Program-made: the position numbers and the translations under genes
The notes under the pieces: generated by a model
Databases searched by the model: none
Seen by the model: the letters and a program-made list of their open reading frames with translations, nothing else
What the model was told of the DNA's origin: nothing
Assembly: GCF_002797915.1 (NCBI RefSeq)
Contig: NZ_PGTY01000002.1
Location: 713,001-777,000, forward strand
Length of the DNA: 64,000 nucleotides
DNA from: Yoonia maricola
Lineage (GTDB): Bacteria > Pseudomonadota > Alphaproteobacteria > Rhodobacterales > Rhodobacteraceae
Direction of reading: 5' to 3'
Shown: in pieces, positions 34,859-42,559 of the stretch
How the letters are laid out: every line of letters starts with the position of its first letter
Position numbering within the stretch: the first letter of the stretch is position 1

Positions 34859-35515
34859 ATGACTGTCAGTGCACCGAAATCCAATCGCAGACCCGGTCGG
34901 CCAACTTCGTCTGTTGCCGGGTCTATACGCGAAGACTTATTAAACGCCGCGATTGATTTATTCTCGCGGCGCGGGTTTGACGGTGTTTCCTTGCGTCAAA
35001 TAGCCGACGCGGTGGGCGCCGACATCGCGTTAACGCGGTATTACTTCGGGTCGAAGGAAGACACCTGGAAAGCAGCCGTGGACCAATTAGGGGTAAACTT
35101 CGCACTTGAGCTTCAGAAAACCGCCAATGGCACATATTCTTCCAAGACAGAGATGATGAAGGCGGTCATTCGGTGGTTTGTCTCGGTGTCTGCCCGTTGG
35201 CCGCAGCTGAGCAAGATCATTGCCTTCGAGGGAAGCGACAGGGGCGTCCGGGGCGAATATATTGCTGCGCGTCTTGTCGCGCCATTCTACGCTTTCATGG
35301 ATACACTCATAACGGATGCGAAATCCGAAGGCACGATTGTTGACGTGTCACCGCGGACGATTTTCTTCATGATTACGCATGGCGGTTCCTTTCCGATGGC
35401 GCTGCCCGTTTTGACAAACAGGTTTCCCGGCGGGGACATCAGCGAAGTCGAGAACCTGAATGCTCATGCAGAAGCGATTATCAAGCTGATCTTCAAAGAC
35501 TCACCACCAAGCTGA
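34859..35515 (+). CDS. TetR/AcrR family transcriptional regulator
   Basis: A regulator of about 218 residues. The N-terminal helix-turn-helix is LLNAAIDLFSRRGFDGVSLRQIADAVGADIALTRYYFGSKEDTW; the C-terminal domain would bind the ligand. Two starts are possible: the GTG at 34823, overlapping the MBL stop as GTGA, or the ATG at 34859. The ATG gives the normal short basic arm (MTVSAPKSNRRPGRPTSS) and is preferred, without a strong ribosome site. It is co-transcribed with the MBL gene and is the likely repressor acting on the palindrome at 33691. Confidence 0.88.
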   Translation: MTVSAPKSNRRPGRPTSSVAGSIREDLLNAAIDLFSRRGFDGVSLRQIADAVGADIALTRYYFGSKEDTWKAAVDQLGVNFALELQKTANGTYSSKTEMMKAVIRWFVSVSARWPQLSKIIAFEGSDRGVRGEYIAARLVAPFYAFMDTLITDAKSEGTIVDVSPRTIFFMITHGGSFPMALPVLTNRFPGGDISEVENLNAHAEAIIKLIFKDSPPS

Positions 35516-35969
35516 TGCGCCGTCTTTTAAAATGATGTTTGCAATACGGGTGATCACTGGATGCGCGAGAACGAAACGTTCCATCACGTGTCAGTGCGCC
35601 TGCCTTTGATCATGTGTGACCCAATATCAGAGGCCGACGCGACTAATTATGTATTCAGCCAATTTGGCATCTCACTATGCTAACAAATCGTCTAAAATGT
35701 CGACCTTTGGAACGGACCGCAGCAAAAGGTCAGTTTGGAACATCCCCAGATCAACGCGTTTGAATGGCCGGTTCGGTGAAATGTGCTGCATTGCCGAATG
35801 AGCCACGCAGCAAAAGTCGCACGTGCATCAGCCCGGTTTGTCCGCATCCTACCAGTTGTTGCGCCGCGCAGCGAACGGCAGCAGCTTCTAGACCTATCTT
35901 CGTGCAGATCGCGGCGAAATCACCGAAAGAGCCCGAAGTAACGGATGCTGCAATATGCACGAATGGTAG
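35516..35969. other. Gene-free stretch between TetR and ArsR genes
   Basis: About 450 bases with no gene I can support. Short frames on the plus strand lack ribosome sites, domains and plausible composition. No hairpin terminator, tRNA or repeat was seen. It resembles decayed accessory DNA. Confidence 0.4.
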
Positions 35970-36329
35970 CTATCGTTGCTTAAGCCGATGGCTGAGTTCT
36001 TGAAGGAAGGCATCGATGCGCTTTTGGTCAGGTCGATAGTAGACCCAGTTCTTGATCTTCTTCGACGTCACAAATCCAGCTTGCGCCAGCCTCTGCATAT
36101 GAGACGTGACGGTAGGTTGCGACAGTCCAGCCTTCTCGGTAATGACGCCGACACAGACACCATCCTCGACGAGGTCTGCGTTGTTCTGGGCATCTGAAAA
36201 ATGATCCCTTGGTGCCATCAACCATTCAAGAAATTGCAACCGATAGGGGCTCGAAAGCGCCTTGATTTGTCCCGTGATATCGGCGGCGGGGCTGTCAGCA
36301 TTCGGATCGGTCATTGTGAAATCATCCAT
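35970..36329 (-). CDS. ArsR family winged-helix regulator
   Basis: A 119-residue helix-turn-helix protein: IKALSSPYRLQFLEWL, then the recognition segment GVITEKAGLSQPTVTSHMQRLAQAGFVTSKKIKNWVYYRPD. It has only one cysteine, so the classical CxC metal site of ArsR/SmtB is absent and the signal is not obviously a metal. The ATG at 36329 is assumed; 36314 is also possible. It is divergent from an MFS transporter gene, with a palindromic site between, the usual layout for an efflux pump and its repressor. Confidence 0.87.
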   Translation of the reverse strand: MDDFTMTDPNADSPAADITGQIKALSSPYRLQFLEWLMAPRDHFSDAQNNADLVEDGVCVGVITEKAGLSQPTVTSHMQRLAQAGFVTSKKIKNWVYYRPDQKRIDAFLQELSHRLKQR

Positions 36330-36333
36330 CTTA

Positions 36334-36362
36334 TTGACATTCTATATTGGATAGTTTCTATA
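36334..36362 (+). promoter_or_regulatory. Sigma-70-like promoter for the MFS gene
   Basis: TTGACA at 36334-36339 and TCTATA at 36357-36362, 17 bases apart, point toward the MFS start at 36396. The -10 box abuts the palindrome at 36362-36377, consistent with repression of the promoter by the divergent ArsR protein. Confidence 0.5.
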
Positions 36363-36377
36363 TAGATAATCATCTAT
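36362..36377. promoter_or_regulatory. Palindrome ATAGAT-AATC-ATCTAT, likely ArsR operator
   Basis: An exact 6-bp inverted repeat with a 4-base spacer in the AT-rich gap between the divergent ArsR and MFS genes, followed by a second palindrome ATCTAGAT at 36376-36383. Interrupted AT-rich dyads of this size are typical ArsR-family sites. Confidence 0.6.
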
Positions 36378-36395
36378 CTAGATTAGGTCAGTAGA

Positions 36396-37631
36396 ATGGC
36401 ATTGGCAACCCACGCTCAAGCAAAACATCGAAGATGGGCCAGCGTAACCGTGGCCATCGTGTTCACAGCTTACATGGCAGTGGTTTTCGGGCTCGGCCTC
36501 TACCTGTTTTCCCTGCTCGCTAGCGAGATGAGGCAGACGCTCGGGTTTGCCACCAACACTATTGGCGCGGTGACCGCCGCCGCTCAGATTGCGTTCTTGA
36601 TCGCGGCCATTCTTTGCCCTCGCCTGACGAAGTATTTTGGCGAGGGGCCCGTGATGATCTCAGCCGTTATCGTTTCGGGCGGTGTTCTGTCGGCGGTATC
36701 TGCTGTCGGTTCAGCGACATCCATGTCGATCTTCGTTGGGTCGCTCGGGGCCTGTGCGGCGTTCATGGTAATCCCGACCGTGGGTGTCATCACCCGCACT
36801 GTCGATTTCAGGTATCGGTCCCGCGTCAACGGTCTGGTGTCGAGTGGCACCGCCTACGGACAGTTGGCAGCAGGGTCCATCGCACCTTGGCTTGTGCTGA
36901 ATGCAGGCTGGCGCTCCGTCTGGCTGGTCCTTGGCATTGCATCGGTGAGTGTTGGCGTCGCCGGATTTGTAGCACTGAAAACCCTCGCGCCTGAAACCTT
37001 TTCCAGAAAGATCAATGCCGATCAGCAAAAGTTGCAACGGGACAGGTCAGCGGTACCGCTTTTTACGCGAACCAACTGTCTTGTGTGGGGATTGTTTGCG
37101 ACCTGCGGCATCGCGTGTGGGCCGTGGCAGAACTACCTGTCGTCGTTCCTGAGTGACGAAAGCGGGTTTTCGATAAGTCTGATTGGTCGACTCTGGTCAA
37201 TCATCGGCTTCGTTGGGCTATTCAGCGGGTTTGCCGTTGGGATGGTGGCAGACAGGTTTGGGATCAAGCGGACTCTTGGGAGCAGCTTTGCACTGCTGAG
37301 TGGATCGGCAATTCTGGTCGCAATACATAATGACGTCGCTCTGTTGTATGTGGCAGCTTTGTGCTTTGGGTCATCATATTTCGCGGTCTATGGGCTTATT
37401 CCGGCATATATCTCCAAGACTGTGGCGGATGAACAGGCAACATCTGTCTTCGCAGGAGCGAACATCTGTCTTGGCCTCGGGACCGCGTTGGCAAATCTGA
37501 GCAGCGGGTACATTCCAGCGCTAAGCGGATCGCTACAACACGTATATATCTGCGTCGCGGTTGTTGCTGGTTGTGCGACGCTACTTGTCACTGCGTTACC
37601 CAGCGAAAGCTCCGGAATATCCGCACCGTGA
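36396..37631 (+). CDS. Major facilitator superfamily transporter
   Basis: A 411-residue protein with about 12 hydrophobic segments in two halves. The loop after helix 2 reads RLTKYFGEGPV and its counterpart in the second half is GMVADRFGIKRTLG, the MFS loop signature. It is likely an inner-membrane exporter or importer of a small organic compound. Promoter and operator sites lie in the gap shared with the divergent ArsR gene, so it is probably repressed by that protein. The substrate is unknown. Confidence 0.87.
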   Translation: MALATHAQAKHRRWASVTVAIVFTAYMAVVFGLGLYLFSLLASEMRQTLGFATNTIGAVTAAAQIAFLIAAILCPRLTKYFGEGPVMISAVIVSGGVLSAVSAVGSATSMSIFVGSLGACAAFMVIPTVGVITRTVDFRYRSRVNGLVSSGTAYGQLAAGSIAPWLVLNAGWRSVWLVLGIASVSVGVAGFVALKTLAPETFSRKINADQQKLQRDRSAVPLFTRTNCLVWGLFATCGIACGPWQNYLSSFLSDESGFSISLIGRLWSIIGFVGLFSGFAVGMVADRFGIKRTLGSSFALLSGSAILVAIHNDVALLYVAALCFGSSYFAVYGLIPAYISKTVADEQATSVFAGANICLGLGTALANLSSGYIPALSGSLQHVYICVAVVAGCATLLVTALPSESSGISAP

Positions 37632-38016
37632 CATGTCACATAGCCATTTAGCGGACATTGGCGCAGCCGCAGCGAATTCGCACTTCGTCCGCAGGTGAGA
37701 CATACGAGCTGGCGCATGGAATGGCTGAGTTAGGTCAGATATGCTTGACGCTTGCGTCAGTATAGCGTGACGTGGCTCATTGATCTGACTCGGAGAATTC
37801 GGTGCATCGGGTCAAAGATGCGCGACGTTCCACAGATAGGGGCAGACATCAGAATTCCATCCGGCAACATCGTTGCCAAGCAGGGGTATACTGAAAGGAG
37901 GCATGACAAAAGTATCCAAGACGAAGCCAAGAGGCATGTCATCTTCCGCATAGCCACCCTTCAGTGGGCGCATCATCTGATGTAAAAGGTGCATCCAAAA
38001 GGGGAAAAAAGGCCGG
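37632..38016. other. Intergenic stretch with an orphan dyad
   Basis: No supported gene. A perfect inverted repeat TGACGC-TT-GCGTCA lies at 37746-37759, inside TTGACGC...GTCAGTATA, resembling a promoter with a MerR-type dyad; 7-bp arms GTCAGAT (37734-37740) and ATCTGAC (37783-37789) flank it. Nothing recognisable is encoded downstream: the plus-strand frame of about 77 codons and a minus-strand frame over smpB's 3' side have no family features. Confidence 0.45.
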
Positions 38017-38490
38017 TTAATCCCCGTGTCGCAACAGGCGTTGCTTTTGACGGCCCCAGTCGCGTTTGGCTTCGGTTTCGCGTTTGTCGTGGTTTTTCTT
38101 ACCTTTGGCCGTCGCAATCTTCAGCTTCACTAAGCCACGATCATTAAAATACATCACCAGTGGCACCAATGTCATGCCTTCGCGCTTGGTGGCGTTCCAT
38201 AGCCGCGCCAATTCACGCCTGCTGACCAACAGCTTGCGCTTTCGTCGCTCTTCATGGGTGAACATGGCGCGGTCGTAGGGCGCGATATAGGCGTTGGTCA
38301 GCCATAGTTCGCCATCATCGACGCTGGCATAGCTGTCAGCAATGTTCGATTGTCCGGTACGCAGGGACTTGACCTCGGACCCGGTCAGGATAATGCCAAC
38401 TTCGAGATCATCCTCGATGGCATAGTCGTAGCGGGCACGCCGGTTCTCGGCGATGACTTTGTAGTTTTTGTTTTCGGGTTTCTTGGCCAT
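38017..38490 (-). CDS. smpB: SsrA-binding protein SmpB
   Basis: A 157-residue tmRNA-binding protein for rescue of stalled ribosomes. Family segments are [40 protein letters not shown] and the C-terminal basic tail [20 protein letters not shown]. Its length is normal. The start is the ATG at 38490 ([12 protein letters not shown]); upstream codons to 38526 show no similarity. In this group smpB often lies close to dapA, which here is 3 kb away on the same strand. Confidence 0.95.
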   Translation of the reverse strand: MAKKPENKNYKVIAENRRARYDYAIEDDLEVGIILTGSEVKSLRTGQSNIADSYASVDDGELWLTNAYIAPYDRAMFTHEERRKRKLLVSRRELARLWNATKREGMTLVPLVMYFNDRGLVKLKIATAKGKKNHDKRETEAKRDWGRQKQRLLRHGD

Positions 38491-38564
38491 AGTTGGGATC
38501 AGATAGGCGATGGGGCGCTGTGGCACAAGGTGTGCCGCAACCGGCCCGCATCAGGAGAAGAGAG

Positions 38565-39008
38565 ATGTTCGTTCAGATCGCCCTTGGCACCGTGTTGATG
38601 CTGTTTTCGATTATGATCGCCGGGATCAGCTTTTGGCTGATGGAAACATGGTTGATGAAATATCGCCCATGGCTGACCCGGACCCCCCATCGCCCCAAGC
38701 TGATCTTGGTGCTATGCATCGCCGCCGTCTGGATCATGGCGCAGATGACGGCAGGTGTTTGGGCCTGGGCGCTGGCGATGATGGCGCTTGGTGTGTTTGA
38801 TACGCTTGAACTGTCGGTTTATTTCTCGCTCGTGGCCTTTACCACGCTGGGATTTGGTGACGTGTTGTTGCCGACAGAGTGGCGCCTGTTGGGTGGCATG
38901 GCGGCGGCGAATGGATTGTTGAATATCGGCCTTGTTACGGCATTGCTGGTCGAGGCGTTGCGGCAGGTCCGCTTGCAGCAGCTTCGGATGACGGAAGCAG
39001 ACAGTTGA
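38565..39008 (+). CDS. Small K+-channel-like membrane protein
   Basis: A 147-residue protein with an N-terminal membrane segment, a second at about 45-70, a pore loop carrying the selectivity filter TTLGFGD, and a final membrane helix (GLLNIGLVTALLVEAL). The filter matches the ion-channel family Ion_trans_2 (TxGYGD/TxGFGD). There is no cytoplasmic RCK domain. AGGAGAAG precedes the ATG at 38565. The next gene begins at a TTG overlapping its stop codon, so expression is coupled. Whether it conducts K+ is not shown. Confidence 0.83.
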   Translation: MFVQIALGTVLMLFSIMIAGISFWLMETWLMKYRPWLTRTPHRPKLILVLCIAAVWIMAQMTAGVWAWALAMMALGVFDTLELSVYFSLVAFTTLGFGDVLLPTEWRLLGGMAAANGLLNIGLVTALLVEALRQVRLQQLRMTEADS

Positions 39009-40201
39009 GCGTTCCTGTCCTATCAAACGCTGTCGCGCGCCGTATTTTTCTGGAAAAACACGGTCTGGCTTTGCGCCCCTCTGGCCCCGGCAAAGGGGCT
39101 GACCTGAAAGCCGTGATTGACGATCTGGGGTTTGTGCAACTTGACAGCGTCAATACCTTCGCCCGCGCCCATGATCTGATCCTGTGGTCCCGTCGTCAGC
39201 AATACCGGCCCAAGGCGTTGCAGCATCTGCTGCATCGCGACCGGCAGGTGTTTGAGCATTGGACCCATGATGCAGCCACCATTCCTATGGAAAGCTTCGC
39301 CCATTGGCGTTTGCGCTTTGCCCGCGATGCCGTGCGCATGGAACAGCGGTGGACCGAATGGCGGCGGGGTGATTTCGTGGCCAAGATTGACGATGTGTTG
39401 CGTCAGATTTCGGATCATGGTTGTTGCACCTCGGGGCAGGTCGGCACGAATGAAAGCCGCGGGTCAGGTGGCTGGTGGGATTGGCACCCTTCCAAGACTG
39501 CTTTGGAATATCTGTGGCGCTCTGGTCAGGTGTCTGTTGTACGCAGGGATGGGTTCACCAAGGTCTATGATCTGACCGAGAGGGTCATTCCGGCAGAGCA
39601 TTTGAACCGCCGCCATCACACAGAAGAGACAATTGAATGGTGCTGCGCCGGTGCATTGGACCGTTTGGGCTTTGCGACCAGTGGCGAATTGGCGGCATTT
39701 TGGGATCATGTCACGCCCGCCGAGGCGAAGGCATGGTGCGCTGCCGCCTTGGCCGACCAGCGGATTATCGCAGTGGATATTGCCGGTGTGGATGGCAAGC
39801 TGCGCCGGTCCTTTGCGTGGCCTGATCTGATGGATGCGACGATTGCGGCACCCGTGCCGCGCCTGCGTATCCTGTCGCCCTTTGATCCGGCGTTGCGGGA
39901 TCGCAAGCGAGCAGAGCGCTTGTTCGGTTTCTATTACCGGATCGAGATTTTCGTCCCAGCGCCCAAGCGGCAATATGGGTACTATGTTTTCCCCGTCATA
40001 GAGGGCGACCGCATGATCGGCCGCATCGATATGAAACGCGAAGATGGCGTCTTGGTCGTGCGTGCGTTTTGGCCGGAAGCGGGCGTGCGGATGGGAACGG
40101 GCCGCCTTGCCGCGTTGCACAAAGAGCTGATGCGCGCGGCGCAGTTTGGTGGGTGCGGTGATATGCGTTTTGCCGAAGGATGGATACAGGCCGCGAAATA
40201 G
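39005..40201 (+). CDS. YcaQ-type winged-helix DNA glycosylase-like protein
   Basis: A 398-residue protein of the HTH_42/YcaQ family (DUF1006), whose characterised members unhook DNA interstrand crosslinks or alkylated bases. Family segments: AVIDDLGFVQLDSVNTFARAHDLILWSR, HRDRQVFEHWTHDAATIP, and near the end RLRILSPFDPALRDRKRAERLFGF. A QxR/QxD-type catalytic motif cannot be pinned down by eye. The start is taken as the TTG at 39005, overlapping the channel gene's stop as TTGA, with GGAAG seven bases upstream. Confidence 0.85.
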   Translation: MSVPVLSNAVARRIFLEKHGLALRPSGPGKGADLKAVIDDLGFVQLDSVNTFARAHDLILWSRRQQYRPKALQHLLHRDRQVFEHWTHDAATIPMESFAHWRLRFARDAVRMEQRWTEWRRGDFVAKIDDVLRQISDHGCCTSGQVGTNESRGSGGWWDWHPSKTALEYLWRSGQVSVVRRDGFTKVYDLTERVIPAEHLNRRHHTEETIEWCCAGALDRLGFATSGELAAFWDHVTPAEAKAWCAAALADQRIIAVDIAGVDGKLRRSFAWPDLMDATIAAPVPRLRILSPFDPALRDRKRAERLFGFYYRIEIFVPAPKRQYGYYVFPVIEGDRMIGRIDMKREDGVLVVRAFWPEAGVRMGTGRLAALHKELMRAAQFGGCGDMRFAEGWIQAAK

Positions 40202-40259
40202 TACTTGAACAATGTTCACAAATGACCTATCCAGACGGAAATGACCGTCAGGAGACCGC

Positions 40260-41459
40260 ATGTACTACGTCGCTCAAACAGATCAGCTGATTGCCGATGG
40301 GGTCATCAACCCAGCGCAAGCGGATGAAATCCAAAGCCGCGCTCGCGCTGCGATGATCGCGCTTTGCGTCAATTCGCTGTTAATTGCGGGTATTTTAGCC
40401 GCCACCCTTGGTTTGGTTTTTTATCTGGCTAGCGCGCTGAGTGTGGCTGTCTGCGGCAGTTTGTTTCTGGGCGCAGGCCTTTTGATCTTGCGCTATGGTG
40501 ATGCGCTTTACCGTATGTTTGGCAATGCCAGTGCGCTGATCGGTGCGGGAATGTTGATTTCGGGCACGGGCTTTGAATTGGCCGATAAAGTGCCGGACAT
40601 CGCAGGGATCGCCATGGCGATAGTCGGGGCGGTGCTTGCGGTGCTTTTCTTATGGCGTTTTCGGGCGGGGTTTGCGCAGTTGCGCTTTGCTTATGGGGCG
40701 GTTTTGGTGATGGCTGTCGCCTTGCATCTGACGGGCATCTATCACGCCGCATATGAGGTTGATCTTGCGGGTTGGCCGATGCCGCTCATTCACCTCTATG
40801 TTTTTGCGGTGGTTGCAGTGTTGGGTCTGACGCTTGATCTGCGCATTGTGACCGCCTTTGCCATCGTGCCTTTTGCGCAGATGCTGGACACGGGCACATA
40901 TTATTTCACTGCCGCCTATGTGTTCTATTCCCCTGAATCAACATTGAGCATCCTGCAGATGTCGGTACTGATCGGAGCCTGCCTTTGGTTGGCAGGGCGT
41001 GGTCATGCAGCTTTGGCCCGGCAGGCCGGTGTCCTGATGATCATGGCGTTTGTCGTGGCCAACCTGTGTTTTCTGGTGGGGAGCATTTGGGGTGATGACG
41101 TGGGCAGCCATATGTTTGGCCCCCAGCGTGCTGATTTTGACGATTGGCGCGCCTATCGGGAGGTGGCACAGGCCTATCGCGAGACATTGCCGCATATCAG
41201 TGAAGGGGCTTATTCTATCGTCTGGGCGTTGCTTTTGGGCGGGCTGATTATTTGGGCCGCGATGTCGAACCGGCGGGGGATGTTCAATGCGGCAATGACC
41301 TTTGCTGGCATTCACGCCTATACGCAGATGTTTGAAAGCTTTTCCGACGAACCCTTGGCCTATGTGATCGGTGGTTTGGCCGCGATCCCGTTGGCCTTTG
41401 GGTTGTGGCGGTTGAACAACGCGTGGTTCAAACCACTGACACCGGCCAGTACGCAATAG
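40260..41459 (+). CDS. DUF2157-like polytopic membrane protein
   Basis: A 399-residue protein. The cytoplasmic N-terminus (DQLIADGVINPAQADEIQSRARAA) is followed by 10 or more hydrophobic segments, as in DUF2157 membrane proteins. A polar loop (GDDVGSHMFGPQRADFDDWRAYREV) interrupts them near residue 285. The function is unknown. It follows the YcaQ-like gene by 58 bases and converges on dapA, with a strong palindrome between. Confidence 0.75.
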   Translation: MYYVAQTDQLIADGVINPAQADEIQSRARAAMIALCVNSLLIAGILAATLGLVFYLASALSVAVCGSLFLGAGLLILRYGDALYRMFGNASALIGAGMLISGTGFELADKVPDIAGIAMAIVGAVLAVLFLWRFRAGFAQLRFAYGAVLVMAVALHLTGIYHAAYEVDLAGWPMPLIHLYVFAVVAVLGLTLDLRIVTAFAIVPFAQMLDTGTYYFTAAYVFYSPESTLSILQMSVLIGACLWLAGRGHAALARQAGVLMIMAFVVANLCFLVGSIWGDDVGSHMFGPQRADFDDWRAYREVAQAYRETLPHISEGAYSIVWALLLGGLIIWAAMSNRRGMFNAAMTFAGIHAYTQMFESFSDEPLAYVIGGLAAIPLAFGLWRLNNAWFKPLTPASTQ

Positions 41460-41470
41460 GGCTGTGGGAG

Positions 41471-41496
41471 GTAAGGTGGGTTTAAACCCACCTTAC
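41471..41496. terminator. Perfect 26-bp palindrome between convergent genes
   Basis: The arms GTAAGGTGGGTTT (41471-41483) and AAACCCACCTTAC (41484-41496) are exact reverse complements, so a 13-bp stem can form on either strand. It lies between the DUF2157-like gene and dapA, both ending within 12 bases of it. There is no T tract, so it may be a bidirectional pausing or 3'-protecting element rather than a strict intrinsic terminator. Confidence 0.65.
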
Positions 41497-41499
41497 GCT

Positions 41500-42372
41500 T
41501 CAGTTCAGTAGCCCTGCGTGTATCATCGCTGAACGTACTTTCTCTTTGGTCGAATCAGTCAGACCAGTCAGAGGCGAGCGTACCTCTTCACTGCACATGC
41601 CCAGCAAAGACATACCATATTTTGCACCCACCAGACCTGGCTCTGTGAACACGGCCTCATGCAGTGGCATCAGCCGGTCCAATTGGGTGAGCGCTTTGGC
41701 ATAATCACCCGCAAGGGTGCTTTCCTGAAACTCTGCAAGCAGCGCAGGTGCGATATTGGCCGTGACCGAAATACACCCTTGCCCACCATGTGCATTATAG
41801 CCCAAAGCGGTCGCGTCTTCACCCGACAGCTGGATGAAGTCAGGACCGCAGCGCATCCTCTGTGCTGGCACACGTGACAGATCGGCGGTGGCATCCTTCA
41901 CACCGATAATCATCTCGTGCTTGGCGAGTTCCGCCATTGTGTCCGGCGTCATATCGATGACCGACCGTGGCGGGATGTTGTAGATAATGATCGGCAAACC
42001 ACAGTCCGCCGCAGCCATGAAATGCGCGATCAACCCGCGTTGTGTCGGCTTATTATAGTAAGGTGTCACCACAAGGGCTGCATCCGCGCCGGCCTTTTTG
42101 GCTGCCTGCACCAGCCGCACCGTTTCGGCTGTGTTATTGGACCCGGCCCCGGCAATCACCGGGATACGCCCTGCCGCCTCGTTCACCACTGTTTCAACAA
42201 CCAGATCATGCTCGGCATGGGTTAGCGTGGGGCTTTCACCGGTTGTCCCCACTGGCACCAGCCCGTGGCTACCTTGGTCCACATGCCAGTTGACGAGTTT
42301 TTTCAGCGCGTGCACATCAACCTGGCCGTTCGCAAACGGCGTGACGAGGGCGGGGAGTGATCCCTTAAACAT
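41500..42372 (-). CDS. dapA: 4-hydroxy-tetrahydrodipicolinate synthase
   Basis: A 290-residue TIM-barrel aldolase that condenses pyruvate with aspartate semialdehyde, the first lysine-specific step. The Schiff-base lysine is K159 in [11 protein letters not shown], with Y131 in [10 protein letters not shown] and T43/T44 in GTTGESPTL as the proton-relay residues. The length is standard. With the lysA fragment at the left edge it is one of two lysine-pathway genes here. It is divergent from the lytic transglycosylase gene. Confidence 0.95.
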   Translation of the reverse strand: MFKGSLPALVTPFANGQVDVHALKKLVNWHVDQGSHGLVPVGTTGESPTLTHAEHDLVVETVVNEAAGRIPVIAGAGSNNTAETVRLVQAAKKAGADAALVVTPYYNKPTQRGLIAHFMAAADCGLPIIIYNIPPRSVIDMTPDTMAELAKHEMIIGVKDATADLSRVPAQRMRCGPDFIQLSGEDATALGYNAHGGQGCISVTANIAPALLAEFQESTLAGDYAKALTQLDRLMPLHEAVFTEPGLVGAKYGMSLLGMCSEEVRSPLTGLTDSTKEKVRSAMIHAGLLN

Positions 42373-42559
42373 GGCACGCTTCCTTGTTGTTGATGGCCCG
42401 TGACCGGGCGCAGTAAAATCGCGCGGACACTAGGCGCAGACGGCCCGCGCGACAAGCCCTTCGTTTGGGCAATATGGCCGGGTATTGCCACGAATTGCCG
42501 TGTTTGTGAGTTGTCATTGTGGCCGTACAGGTTACCTTATTCGCGCAAAGGGGCATGCA

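Noticed and set aside
35764..36003. Plus-strand open frame of 79 codons before the ArsR gene
   Set aside because: Composition is rich in Ser, Cys, Arg and Pro without structure, and it overlaps the end of the ArsR gene.
37907..37954. AGGAGG followed by ATG and a 15-codon frame
   Set aside because: The spacing between AGGAGG and ATG is a single base, too short for initiation, and the frame is very short.
37812..38117. Minus-strand open frame of about 100 codons overlapping the smpB 3' end
   Set aside because: The overlap is in a different frame of smpB, no ribosome site precedes the internal ATG at 37994, and no family is recognisable.
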